Assembly: GCA_020638285.1 (NCBI GenBank)
Contig: JACKIV010000001.1
Location: 434,001-498,000 of the forward strand
Length of the DNA: 64,000 bases
Origin: Rhodospirillales bacterium
GTDB taxonomy: Bacteria; Pseudomonadota; Alphaproteobacteria; Micavibrionales; Micavibrionaceae
Direction: 5' to 3'
Positions 17,696 through 25,495 of this stretch are shown here, piece after piece (position 1 is the first letter of the stretch; each line of letters begins with the position of its first letter). The notes beneath the pieces are model-generated. The model was given only the letters and a program-made list of their open reading frames with translations. It was not told the DNA's origin and searched no databases. The position numbers and the translations under genes are program-made.

Positions 17696-18526
17696 ATGGC
17701 ATTGAGAAAAAGCAATCCTGTTACGCCGGGCACACGGCAGCTGATCCTGACGGATCGCAGCCATCTGTGGAAAGGTGCGCCTGAAAAGACCCTGACCGAG
17801 GGGCTTTCGAGCAAGGGCGGACGCAACAATTATGGCCGGGTCACGGTACGTTTTCGCGGCGGTGGACACAAGCGCCGCTATCGTCTGGTTGATTTTTGCC
17901 GCGACAAGTTTGATGTTGATGGCGTGGTCGAGCGGATTGAGTACGACCCGAACCGGACGTCCTTTATCGCTCTGGTTAGATATGCGGATGGTGAATTGCG
18001 CTATATTCTGGCGCCTCAGCGCCTCAAGGTCGGGGACAAGGTCGTCGCCGGAGAAAAGGTGGATGTGAAGCCCGGAAATGCGATGAGATTGCGCAGCATG
18101 CCGGTTGGGACCATCATCCACAACATTGAGATGAAGCCGGGCAAGGGTGGCCAGCTTGCGCGCTCTGCCGGGACTTATGCCCAGCTCGTCGGGCGGGATC
18201 AGGGTTACGCCCAGATCAAGCTGGCGTCCGGGGAGCTTCGGATCGTCCGCGGCGAGTGCATGGCAACGGTCGGGGCGGTTTCCAATCCCGACCATATGAA
18301 TTCCAGTATGGGTAAGGCCGGGCGAAATCGCTGGAAAGGCAAACGCCCCCATGTTCGCGGCGTTGCCATGAACCCGGTCGATCACCCGTTGGGTGGGGGA
18401 GAAGGTCGGACATCCGGTGGACGTCATCCGTGTTCGCCTTGGGGTCAGCCGGCGAAGGGCTATAAGACCCGGACCAACAAGACCACGGACAAATATATCG
18501 TCCGCAGCAGGAAAAAGAAGAAATAA
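17696..18526 (+). CDS. rplB: 50S ribosomal protein L2
   Basis: L2 is required for subunit joining and lies close to the peptidyl transferase centre. The 276-residue protein has the conserved NNYGRVTVRFRGGGHKRRYR segment and the C-terminal VRGVAMNPVDHPLGGGEG signature with the key histidine. Length and both domains are normal. Confidence 0.98.
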   Translation: MALRKSNPVTPGTRQLILTDRSHLWKGAPEKTLTEGLSSKGGRNNYGRVTVRFRGGGHKRRYRLVDFCRDKFDVDGVVERIEYDPNRTSFIALVRYADGELRYILAPQRLKVGDKVVAGEKVDVKPGNAMRLRSMPVGTIIHNIEMKPGKGGQLARSAGTYAQLVGRDQGYAQIKLASGELRIVRGECMATVGAVSNPDHMNSSMGKAGRNRWKGKRPHVRGVAMNPVDHPLGGGEGRTSGGRHPCSPWGQPAKGYKTRTNKTTDKYIVRSRKKKK

Positions 18527-18577
18527 CAGGCACGTGGCTGCTGTTGCGGCGCGATGAATCGTTACGGAGAGAATGGA

Positions 18578-18859
18578 ATGGCAAGAAGCGTCTGGAAAGG
18601 CCCGTTTGTTGAGAAGTCCCTGCTCAAGAAGGTCGATACGACCCGGCAGAGCGGGCGCAAGGAAGTGATCCGTACGTGGTCACGTCGCTCGACGATCTTG
18701 CCACAGTTTGTCGGGATGACGTTCGGGGTCCACAACGGCAAGAAGTTTATTCCGGTCCTGGTAACGGACAACATGATCGGGCACAAGCTCGGGGAATTTG
18801 CTCCCACCCGGACCTTTGGTGGTCATGGTGGCGGCGACAAAAAGGCGAAGAAGTCTTGA
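18578..18859 (+). CDS. rpsS: 30S ribosomal protein S19
   Basis: S19 forms a pair with S13 in the 30S head. The 93-residue product starts MARSVWKGPFVEKSLLKKVD and has WSRRSTILPQFVGMTFGVHN. The ATG at 18578 gives this canonical start with a GGAGAG upstream; an in-frame ATG 24 bases earlier is rejected. Spacing to rplB is 51 bases. Confidence 0.97.
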   Translation: MARSVWKGPFVEKSLLKKVDTTRQSGRKEVIRTWSRRSTILPQFVGMTFGVHNGKKFIPVLVTDNMIGHKLGEFAPTRTFGGHGGGDKKAKKS

Positions 18860-18896
18860 AAATTTTGAGAGATAAGGCAAAAGGGTTCTAAAGACC

Positions 18897-19271
18897 ATGG
18901 GACAAACGGCAAATCCATCGCGGACGGCAGAGAACGAAGCGCGTTCCTACGGGCGGAACATCCGCACCAGTCCGCGCAAGCTCAATCTGGTTGCGCAAAT
19001 GATTCGCGGGAAAGACGCAGGGCGGGCGATCGTTGATCTGGAATTCTGCGAACGCCGGATTGCCAAGGATGTTCGCCGGACGTTGTTGTCTGCTGTGGCA
19101 AATGCCGAGAACAATCACGGTCTTGATGTGGACCGTTTGTATGTGGCGGAAGCCACCGTGGGCAAGGCGTTACGGATGCGTCGTTTTCATGCGCGGGGTC
19201 GTGGACGCTCTGCGACCATTGTTAAGGACTTCAGCAATCTTACGATCATCGTGCGCGAGCGCAAGGACTAA
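18897..19271 (+). CDS. rplV: 50S ribosomal protein L22
   Basis: L22 contributes to the exit tunnel wall and macrolide sensitivity. The 124-residue protein carries IRTSPRKLNLVAQMIRGKDA and the beta-hairpin and C-terminal KALRMRRFHARGRGRSATIV. No insertion or deletion is seen in the hairpin. Usual position between rpsS and rpsC. Confidence 0.97.
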   Translation: MGQTANPSRTAENEARSYGRNIRTSPRKLNLVAQMIRGKDAGRAIVDLEFCERRIAKDVRRTLLSAVANAENNHGLDVDRLYVAEATVGKALRMRRFHARGRGRSATIVKDFSNLTIIVRERKD

Positions 19272-19286
19272 GGGGACGGAAAAACC

Positions 19287-19973
19287 ATGGGTCAGAAAGT
19301 CAATCCAGTCGGGCTGCGGGTCGGAATCAACAGGACATGGGATTCCCGTTGGTTCTCCGGACGCCACTATGCCGAGCGTCTGGTCGAGGACCTGCGCTTG
19401 CGCGAATATGTTCGCGATCGTCTGAAACCTGCGGGTATCAGTAAGGTCATCGTTGAGCGTGCGGCGAAGAATACCCGCGTGACGGTTCATGCTGCTCGCC
19501 CCGGTGTGATTATCGGGAAAAAAGGTGCTGATATCGAAAAGCTCCGCAAGGATTTGTCGAACAGCGCGGGTGGCGAGGTGTCTTTGAACATCGTTGAAAT
19601 CCGCAAGCCCGAGATTGACGCGCAACTTGTGGCCGAGGGGATCGCTCAACAGCTGGAGCGCCGGGTGTCTTTTCGTCGCGCTATGAAACGTGGGGTTCAG
19701 TCCGCCATGCGTCTGGGTGCCAAGGGGATTCGTGTCAACGTTTCTGGCCGTTTGGGTGGTGCTGATATTGCGCGGATGGAGTGGTATCGTGAGGGGCGTG
19801 TGCCTTTGCACACGCTGCGCGCCGATCTGGATTATGGGTTTTCGGAGGCTCTGACGACCTTTGGGATCATCGGCATCAAGGTCTGGATCTACAAGGGCGA
19901 CATTCTGGCTCACGATCCGATGGCACGCGACAAGCGTCAGGTGGACGTTCAGGGCAATGTTCAACGCGCGTGA
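19287..19973 (+). CDS. rpsC: 30S ribosomal protein S3
   Basis: S3 forms part of the mRNA entry channel. The 228-residue protein begins MGQKVNPVGLRVGINRTWDS, has a KH RNA-binding domain with the GxxG-type loop VIIGKKGADIEKL, and the C-terminal domain with VNVSGRLGGADIARMEWYREG and VPLHTLRADLDYG. Length is normal. It lies 15 bases after rplV. Confidence 0.98.
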   Translation: MGQKVNPVGLRVGINRTWDSRWFSGRHYAERLVEDLRLREYVRDRLKPAGISKVIVERAAKNTRVTVHAARPGVIIGKKGADIEKLRKDLSNSAGGEVSLNIVEIRKPEIDAQLVAEGIAQQLERRVSFRRAMKRGVQSAMRLGAKGIRVNVSGRLGGADIARMEWYREGRVPLHTLRADLDYGFSEALTTFGIIGIKVWIYKGDILAHDPMARDKRQVDVQGNVQRA

Positions 19974-20004
19974 GGAATTTTGGAGCATATAGGGAAGCAA
20001 GATC

Positions 20005-20427
20005 ATGTTGCAACCGAAGAAAACAAAATATCGCAAGCAGCACAAAGGCCGCGTCAAGGGCCTGGCGACGAGCGGTGCTTTTCTGAGCTTTGGAGCTTTC
20101 GGGCTCAAGGCCATGGCGCCGGATCGCCTGACTGCGCGCCAGATTGAAGCTGCGCGCCGAGCGATCAGTCGCCATCTGAAGCGTCAGGGTAAGTTGTGGA
20201 TTCGGATCTTCCCGGATGTTCCAGTTTCCAAGAAGCCGCTGGAAGTTCGGATGGGTTCGGGGAAAGGAGCCCCGGAATTCTGGGTGGCACGAGTGAAGCC
20301 AGGGCGTATTTTGTTTGAACTGGATGGTATCCCGGTGACTTTGGCGCGCGAGGCAATGGAACTTGCTGCGGCGAAATTGCCGATCAAGACCAAATTTATT
20401 GCCCGCATCGGCGCGGAGGCCGCTTGA
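20005..20427 (+). CDS. rplP: 50S ribosomal protein L16
   Basis: L16 organises the A-site tRNA environment of the 50S subunit. The 140-residue protein has the start MLQPKKTKYRKQHKGRVKG and the segment LWIRIFPDVPVSKKPLEVRM GSGKGAPEFWVARVKPG (around residues 72-108), both diagnostic. The next gene, rpmC, starts two bases after the stop. Confidence 0.97.
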   Translation: MLQPKKTKYRKQHKGRVKGLATSGAFLSFGAFGLKAMAPDRLTARQIEAARRAISRHLKRQGKLWIRIFPDVPVSKKPLEVRMGSGKGAPEFWVARVKPGRILFELDGIPVTLAREAMELAAAKLPIKTKFIARIGAEAA

Positions 20428-20429
20428 TC

Positions 20430-20693
20430 ATGAAACAGGAAGATATCAAAGGGAAAACCGAAGACGAACTGGTCAAAATGCTTGGCGATCTGCGCCGGGA
20501 ACAGCTTAATCTGCGGTTTCAAAAGGGTGGCGGTCAGCTTGAAAATACGGCTCGGGTCCGGGTTGTTCGCCGGACCATTGCCCGGGTCAAGACCTTTTTA
20601 AATCAGAAGAAGGTTGGTGTTGCCCCGAAAGGCGGTAATCCCAAGACTGAAACTGGAAAGACAACCGCCAGACGTGTCAAAAAAGCCGCCTGA
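20430..20693 (+). CDS. rpmC: 50S ribosomal protein L29
   Basis: L29 lies next to L23 at the tunnel exit. The first 65 residues match the family (DIKGKTEDELVKMLGDLRRE, then NTARVRVVRRTIARVKTFLN). About 20 extra residues rich in Lys, Thr and Gly follow, making 87 in all, longer than the usual 60-70. The ATG at 20430 is taken; a TTG at 20424 overlapping the rplP stop is less likely. Confidence 0.95.
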   Translation: MKQEDIKGKTEDELVKMLGDLRREQLNLRFQKGGGQLENTARVRVVRRTIARVKTFLNQKKVGVAPKGGNPKTETGKTTARRVKKAA

Positions 20694-20739
20694 AGGCAAA
20701 ATTGAGTGGCCCTGAGACGGGTGAGAAGGAGCAAGGATC

Positions 20740-21072
20740 ATGCCGCGCCGCATTTTGGAAGGCAAAATTGTTAGCGATAAGATGGACAAGACCGTTACGG
20801 TTCTGGTCGAGCGTCGTTATATGCACCCGGTGTACAAAAAGTACATTCGTAAGAGCGATAAATATGCTGCTCATGACGAGACCAATACCTTTAAGGCGGG
20901 GGATCGGGTTCAGATTGAGGAGTGTCGTCCGATTTCCAGGCGCAAGAGCTGGCGGGTTCTTACAGCCCCCCTGCGCGAAGCATCGGCCCGTCCGGATGCG
21001 GCGGATGAGAAGAAGAACGTGACGTCGAAAGCGGCGAAAAAGCCTGCGGCGAAGAAAGGTGTTTCGTCATGA
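20740..21072 (+). CDS. rpsQ: 30S ribosomal protein S17
   Basis: S17 is a primary 16S rRNA-binding protein of the 30S body. The core (GKIVSDKMDKTVTVLVERRY, FKAGDRVQIEECRPISRRKS) is complete by residue 75. A tail of some 30 residues rich in Ala and Lys (AKKPAAKKGVSS at the end) follows, making 110 residues against about 84 in E. coli. The stop overlaps the rplN start by four bases (ATGA). Confidence 0.95.
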   Translation: MPRRILEGKIVSDKMDKTVTVLVERRYMHPVYKKYIRKSDKYAAHDETNTFKAGDRVQIEECRPISRRKSWRVLTAPLREASARPDAADEKKNVTSKAAKKPAAKKGVSS

Positions 21073-21437
21073 TCCAGATGCAAAGTGTTCTTGAAGTCGC
21101 CGACAACAGCGGAGCGAAGAAGGTCCAGTGTATCAAGGTGCTGGGTGGGTCGAAGCGGCGCACGGCTAACATTGGTGATATCATCGTCGTTTCTATCAAG
21201 GATGCCATCCCGCGCGGTAAGGTCAAGAAGGGCGAAGTCAAGAAGGCTGTCATCGTTCGCTCCCGCCACGGTCTCAAGCGCGTTCATGGCGAAAAGATCC
21301 GCTTTGATACCAACGCCTGCGTACTGATTAACCCTCAGGGCGAACCAGTCGGAACGCGTATTTTTGGTCCTGTAACTCGTGAGCTGCGCGGCAAGGGCTA
21401 CATGAAGATTATTTCGCTCGCCTCGGAGGTGTTGTGA
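21069..21437 (+). CDS. rplN: 50S ribosomal protein L14
   Basis: L14 forms inter-subunit contacts with 16S rRNA. The 122-residue protein has the canonical MIQMQSVLEVADNSGAKKVQ and GEPVGTRIFGPVTRELR segments. It starts inside the rpsQ stop and its own stop overlaps the rplX start by one base, so translation of the three is probably coupled. Confidence 0.98.
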   Translation: MIQMQSVLEVADNSGAKKVQCIKVLGGSKRRTANIGDIIVVSIKDAIPRGKVKKGEVKKAVIVRSRHGLKRVHGEKIRFDTNACVLINPQGEPVGTRIFGPVTRELRGKGYMKIISLASEVL

Positions 21438-21760
21438 TGAGCCAGCCAAAACTCAAAGTTCATAAGGGCGATCAGGTCATCGTCACGACCGGAAAAGACC
21501 GGGGTGCGAAGGGCGAAGTTATTCGGGTCATTCCGGCAGACAACAAGGTCGTTGTCCGGGGGTTGAATATTGCCAAGAAGCACCGCAAGCCGACCCAGAC
21601 ACACCCGGGCGGAATTGAGAGCGTCGAAATGCCCATTCATGTTTCGAATGTGGCGTTGATTGACCCCAAGAGCGGTACTCCGACCCGTGTCGGCTACAAG
21701 ACCCTCAAGGACGGGCGCAAAGTGCGCGTGGCGCGCAAGTCGGGCGAAACAATTGAATAG
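21437..21760 (+). CDS. rplX: 50S ribosomal protein L24
   Basis: L24 is an early assembly protein near the tunnel exit. The 107-residue protein has a KOW motif (KVHKGDQVIVTTGKDRGAKG) and VRGLNIAKKHRKPTQTHPGG. The ATG at 21437 overlaps the rplN stop (TGATG); a GTG one codon earlier is possible. A GGAGG lies just upstream within rplN. Confidence 0.97.
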   Translation: MSQPKLKVHKGDQVIVTTGKDRGAKGEVIRVIPADNKVVVRGLNIAKKHRKPTQTHPGGIESVEMPIHVSNVALIDPKSGTPTRVGYKTLKDGRKVRVARKSGETIE

Positions 21761-21778
21761 AAGACGGACGGAAGAACG

Positions 21779-22357
21779 ATGACGACAAAATCTGCAACGA
21801 AGTCCGGGCCGCGTTATCGCGATCTGTACGAAAAGGAAATCCGACCCGCACTCGTCAAGAAGTACGGTTACAGGAATCCGCATCAGGTGCCGCGCCTTGA
21901 GAAGATTGTTCTGAATATGGGCGTTGGAAAGGCGACTACGAATCGGGCTGCTGTTGATGCGGCGATGGCTGAAATGGCCCGGATCGCAGGTCAGAAACCG
22001 ATCGTTACCAAGGCACGCAGTTCGAACGCATCGTTCAAGGTTCGTGAAGGGATGGCTTTGGGATGCAAAGTGACCTTGCGCCGTGAAAAAATGTATGAAT
22101 TTCTGGATCGTTTGGTGACGATTGCTCTGCCCCGGGTTCGCGATTTTCGTGGAATTCCGAACAGTAGTTTTGATGGTCGTGGCAACTATGCCATGGGTGT
22201 GAAGGAGCATATCATTTTCCCCGAAATCGACTATGACAAGATTGAGGAGTCGCGGGGCATGGATATTATCATCTGCACGAGTGCGCAGACCGATGATGAA
22301 GCAAAAGATTTGTTGAAAGGCTTTTCCATGCCTTTCCGCAAGACGGGCAACAAATAG
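21779..22357 (+). CDS. rplE: 50S ribosomal protein L5
   Basis: L5 binds 5S rRNA and contacts the P-site tRNA. The 192-residue protein shows RLEKIVLNMGVGKATTNRAA, the ARSSNASFKVREGMALGCKV loop and RDFRGIPNSSFDGRGNYAMG. The N-terminus is about ten residues longer than in E. coli L5. Standard spc-operon position. Confidence 0.98.
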   Translation: MTTKSATKSGPRYRDLYEKEIRPALVKKYGYRNPHQVPRLEKIVLNMGVGKATTNRAAVDAAMAEMARIAGQKPIVTKARSSNASFKVREGMALGCKVTLRREKMYEFLDRLVTIALPRVRDFRGIPNSSFDGRGNYAMGVKEHIIFPEIDYDKIEESRGMDIIICTSAQTDDEAKDLLKGFSMPFRKTGNK

Positions 22358-22390
22358 GATTGAGTTTAAAGACCGGAGCGGGAAACCAAT

Positions 22391-22696
22391 ATGGCCAAGA
22401 CAAGTATGATTGAACGGGACAAGAAGCGCAGGGCGCTTGTCAAAACGTGTGCTGCGAAGCGGGCGAAACTCAAGTCGATCATTCGCAATCATACTCTTGC
22501 GGCGGAAGATCGCTTTCAGGCGGTTATGGCCTTGGCAGAAATGCCTCGTAATTCCTCGAAAACACGGATCCGTAATCGGTGTGCCTTGACAGGGCGCCCT
22601 CGCGGACATTTTCGTAAGTTCAACCTTTCGCGCAACGCACTTCGCAAGCTGGCCTCGCTTGGTGAATTGCCTGGCGTCACGAAATCGAGCTGGTAG
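22391..22696 (+). CDS. rpsN: 30S ribosomal protein S14 (zinc-free form)
   Basis: S14 is a late assembly protein of the 30S head. At 101 residues, and without the CxxC pairs of the short zinc-binding form, this is the long C-minus type. The C-terminal region has RCALTGRPRGHFRKFNLSRN and LASLGELPGVTKSSW, both conserved. It lies between rplE and rpsH. Confidence 0.97.
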   Translation: MAKTSMIERDKKRRALVKTCAAKRAKLKSIIRNHTLAAEDRFQAVMALAEMPRNSSKTRIRNRCALTGRPRGHFRKFNLSRNALRKLASLGELPGVTKSSW

Positions 22697-22710
22697 GGAG
22701 ACACCGACAC

Positions 22711-23109
22711 ATGTCCATGAGCGATCCTTTGGGCGATATGCTGAGCCGAATCCGCAACGGACAACATGCCTTGCAAAAGGTTGTGGTCTGTCCGTTCTCG
22801 CGGTTGCGCGCCAATGTTCTGGAGGTTCTTCGGCGCGAAGGGTATATTCGCGCATGGAGTGAGGAGTCAGGGACGCAGGGGCATCCCCAGCTTTCCATTG
22901 AGTTGAAATATGAGAGCGGACGTCCGGCGATCCACAAAATCAGCCGTGTCTCCCGCCCGGGCCGTCGGGCATATGCCAAGATTGCAGATTTGCCGCGGGC
23001 ATGCAATGGTCTGGGAATTTATGTTGTTTCAACGCCGGTCGGGGTTCTTTCGGATCACGAAGCCCGGGTGCAGAATGTCGGCGGCGAAGTGCTGGCCGAA
23101 GTGTTTTAA
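22711..23109 (+). CDS. rpsH: 30S ribosomal protein S8
   Basis: S8 binds helix 21 of 16S rRNA and in E. coli represses the spc operon through mRNA binding at rplE. The 132-residue product has MSDPLGDMLSRIRNGQHALQ, KISRVSRPGRRAYAKIADLP and the C-terminal GVLSDHEARVQNVGGEVLAEVF. Whether autoregulation is kept cannot be seen here. Confidence 0.98.
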   Translation: MSMSDPLGDMLSRIRNGQHALQKVVVCPFSRLRANVLEVLRREGYIRAWSEESGTQGHPQLSIELKYESGRPAIHKISRVSRPGRRAYAKIADLPRACNGLGIYVVSTPVGVLSDHEARVQNVGGEVLAEVF

Positions 23110-23123
23110 GGGAAACGAGAGTC

Positions 23124-23657
23124 ATGTCACGTATCGGGAAATATCCTGTTCCGGTCCCCGGCGGTGTGACCGTCGATGTCAAGGGACAGACGGTCCGGGT
23201 CAAGGGCAAGCTGGGCGAGTTGAGCTTCGTTGTTCATGACGATGTCAATGTTGCGATGGAGGACGGAAAAATCCGCCTTTCGCCTCGGGTTGAAACGCGT
23301 CAGGCGCGGACAATCTGGCCGACAATGCGCACCCGTGTGAATAATCTGGTTCTGGGTGTGAGCGAAGGCTATCGTCAGGAACTGGAGATTACCGGTGTCG
23401 GGTATCGGGCGAATTTGCAGGGCAAGGATCTGGTCCTCTCTTTGGGCTATAGCCATGAAATCCGTTATCCTGTTCCTGAGGGGATCAAGATTGAGGTTGA
23501 AAAACCAACGGCTCTGGCTATTTCGGGGATTGACAAGCAGAAGGTTGGTCAGGTTGCTGCGGAAATCATTGCTTATCGGCCTCCGGAGCCTTACAAGGGC
23601 AAGGGGATCAAGCGCAAGGGTCAGCGGATCCTGCGCAAGGAAGGCAAGAAGAAGTAG
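23124..23657 (+). CDS. rplF: 50S ribosomal protein L6
   Basis: L6 lies near the sarcin-ricin loop and factor-binding site. The 177-residue protein begins MSRIGKYPVPVPGGVTVDVK and ends with PEPYKGKGIKRKGQRILRKE, the family C-terminal signature. The ATG at 23124 gives the canonical start, 14 bases after rpsH; the much longer upstream frame overlapping rpsH is rejected. Confidence 0.97.
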   Translation: MSRIGKYPVPVPGGVTVDVKGQTVRVKGKLGELSFVVHDDVNVAMEDGKIRLSPRVETRQARTIWPTMRTRVNNLVLGVSEGYRQELEITGVGYRANLQGKDLVLSLGYSHEIRYPVPEGIKIEVEKPTALAISGIDKQKVGQVAAEIIAYRPPEPYKGKGIKRKGQRILRKEGKKK

Positions 23658-23682
23658 GTTTTGAGGAAAAAGGGCCAAGAGC

Positions 23683-24060
23683 ATGGAAAAAAGACTAAAA
23701 GCGCAGGATCGGCGCACATACCGGACCCGGAACAAGCTCCGCTTGGTTAACGTCGAGCGCAACAGTGTTCGAGTTGTTCGTCCGCGCCTTTCCGTTTTTC
23801 GTTCCGGGCGGCAGATATATGCTCAGGTTATCGACGATGTGAAGGGGGTAACCCTCGCATCGGCGTCTTCCCTTGATAAGGATCTGGCTCTTGGGAGCGG
23901 ATGCACGGTCGACGCGGCGGAAAAGGTCGGGAAGCTGGTTGCCGATCGCGCGCGTAAGGCTGGTGTGGCTCAGGTCCAGTTTGATCGTGGTGGGTACAAA
24001 TATCATGGACGTGTCAAGGCGTTGGCCGACGGGGCTCGCGCTGGCGGTCTTGACTTTTAA
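23683..24060 (+). CDS. rplR: 50S ribosomal protein L18
   Basis: L18 with L5 attaches 5S rRNA to the 50S subunit. The 125-residue protein has RRTYRTRNKLRLVNVERNSV RLSVFRSGRQIYAQVIDD (approximately, residues 9-50) and the C-terminal FDRGGYKYHGRVKALADGAR typical of L18. It lies between rplF and rpsE. Confidence 0.97.
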   Translation: MEKRLKAQDRRTYRTRNKLRLVNVERNSVRVVRPRLSVFRSGRQIYAQVIDDVKGVTLASASSLDKDLALGSGCTVDAAEKVGKLVADRARKAGVAQVQFDRGGYKYHGRVKALADGARAGGLDF

Positions 24061-24074
24061 TGGAGAGAAAAGGA

Positions 24075-24677
24075 ATGGCGCGTACGGAAAAATCACGGGA
24101 TCGGGACCGCGAGCGGGAGGAGCCCGAACTCGTCGAGCGTCTCGTCGGAATTAACCGCGTGGCCAAGGTTGTCAAGGGCGGAAAGCGTTTCGGCTTTGCG
24201 GCTTTGATGGTCGTCGGGGACGGTCGGGGCCGGGTTGGTGCCGGACACGCCAAGGCACGCGAGGTCCCGGATGCCATTCGCAAGGCAACGGATCAGGCCC
24301 GTCGGCAGATGTTGCGCGTTCCCTTGCGCGAAGGTCGGACGATTCACCATGATGTCTATGGTCGTTTCGGAGCCGGGAAAGTTTATCTGCGCTCTGCTCC
24401 TCAGGGGACGGGGATCATCGCGGGTGGTCCGATGCGGGCCATTTTTGAAGCCTTGGGGATTCAGGATGTTGTGGCCAAGGCGGTCGGGTCTTCCAACCCC
24501 TATAACATGGTGAATGCAACGTTAGAGGCGCTCAAGCTGATCCAGAGTCCGCGTCAGGTCGCGGCCCGGCGCGGCAAGAAGGTCGGCGAAATCGTTGCGC
24601 ACCGCGAAGCGGCGCGTAGCTCCGATGAAATTGCTGCGACAAAGACCGAAGAACATGAGGAGCGGGTCGATGGTTGA
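24075..24677 (+). CDS. rpsE: 30S ribosomal protein S5
   Basis: S5 lines the mRNA entry and helps fidelity. The 200-residue protein has a charged N-terminus, then ELVERLVGINRVAKVVKGGK RFGFAALMVVGDGRGRVGAG (residues 18-57) and GTGIIAGGPMRAIFEALGIQ. Start: GGAG at 24062-24065 suits the ATG at 24075; an ATG at 24060 overlapping the rplR stop is the alternative. Its 3' end overlaps rpmD by eight bases. Confidence 0.97.
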   Translation: MARTEKSRDRDREREEPELVERLVGINRVAKVVKGGKRFGFAALMVVGDGRGRVGAGHAKAREVPDAIRKATDQARRQMLRVPLREGRTIHHDVYGRFGAGKVYLRSAPQGTGIIAGGPMRAIFEALGIQDVVAKAVGSSNPYNMVNATLEALKLIQSPRQVAARRGKKVGEIVAHREAARSSDEIAATKTEEHEERVDG

Positions 24678-24918
24678 ACCGAAGAAAACGGCGCAGGGGA
24701 CTGCGGCAAAAGCGAAAAAGGCGTCTGCTTCCGCTGGCAAGACCATTCGGGTGACCCAGATCGGGAGCCCGATAGGACGGGAAGACTGGCAGCGCGAGAC
24801 CTTGATCGGTCTTGGTTTGAACAAACTGAACAGAACACGCGAACTGCAGGACACGCCGTCCGTGCGGGGCATGGTCGCCCGTGTTCATCATCTCGTTAAG
24901 ATAGAAGACGCCGCCTGA
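24670..24918 (+). CDS. rpmD: 50S ribosomal protein L30
   Basis: L30 is a small peripheral 50S protein. The core starts at KTIRVTQIGSPIGREDWQRE (residue 25) and includes LGLNKLNRTRELQDTPSVRG and MVARVHHLVKI. It is preceded by about 24 residues rich in Lys and Ala, so 82 residues compared with about 60 normally. AGGAG at 24657-24661 and overlap with the rpsE stop support the ATG at 24670. Confidence 0.95.
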   Translation: MVEPKKTAQGTAAKAKKASASAGKTIRVTQIGSPIGREDWQRETLIGLGLNKLNRTRELQDTPSVRGMVARVHHLVKIEDAA

Positions 24919-24946
24919 ACTTCAGGACGGGCGCGGAGGAAAAACG

Positions 24947-25459
24947 ATGAAACTGAATGAACTCAAGCCCAATCCGGGTGCGGTGACAAAGGCCTTTTCA
25001 GTCGGACGCGGGATCGGTTCCGGCAAGGGCAAGACGTCCGGGCGCGGTGTCAAGGGTCAGAAGGCTCGGACGGGGGTCGCTCTGAAAGGGTTTCAGGGTG
25101 GCCAGATGCCTTTGGAACGCCGTTTGCCGAAGGTTGGTTTTACGAATGTCGGGCGCATTGACTATGCGACTGTGACCTTGCGCCGTATTCAGGACGCGCT
25201 TGATGCCGGGAAGATTGATCCGAAAAAGCCTGTTGATGAGCAGGCGCTTCTTAATGCCGGTGTCGTTCGCCGTTTGCGAGAAGGCGTCAAGGTCATCGGG
25301 AACGCGGTTTTGACGGCAAAGCTGGAGCTGTCTGTGACGCATGCGACGAAGGGAGCGATTGCCGCCATCGAAAAGGCCGGGGGCAAAATCGCTGTGGCGC
25401 GTCCGGATCGTGCGGATGTTCCACCGCCGCCGAAGAAACTGCCCAAAAAGAATGCCTGA
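24947..25459 (+). CDS. rplO: 50S ribosomal protein L15
   Basis: L15 is an assembly protein inside the 50S subunit. The 170-residue protein shows the glycine-rich N-terminal region GRGIGSGKGKTSGRGVKGQK, FQGGQMPLERRLPKVGFTN and a basic Pro/Lys tail (VPPPPKKLPKKNA). It is the last ribosomal gene of the run. secY normally follows directly; here tilS does. Confidence 0.97.
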   Translation: MKLNELKPNPGAVTKAFSVGRGIGSGKGKTSGRGVKGQKARTGVALKGFQGGQMPLERRLPKVGFTNVGRIDYATVTLRRIQDALDAGKIDPKKPVDEQALLNAGVVRRLREGVKVIGNAVLTAKLELSVTHATKGAIAAIEKAGGKIAVARPDRADVPPPPKKLPKKNA

Positions 25460-25495
25460 TTTTTCGCAGGTCTGGGTGTGACTGCGGAGTCCGTG

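Noticed and set aside
21398..22855. 485-codon frame antisense to rplX-rplE-rpsN-rpsH
   Set aside because: Spans four real ribosomal genes; shadow frame.
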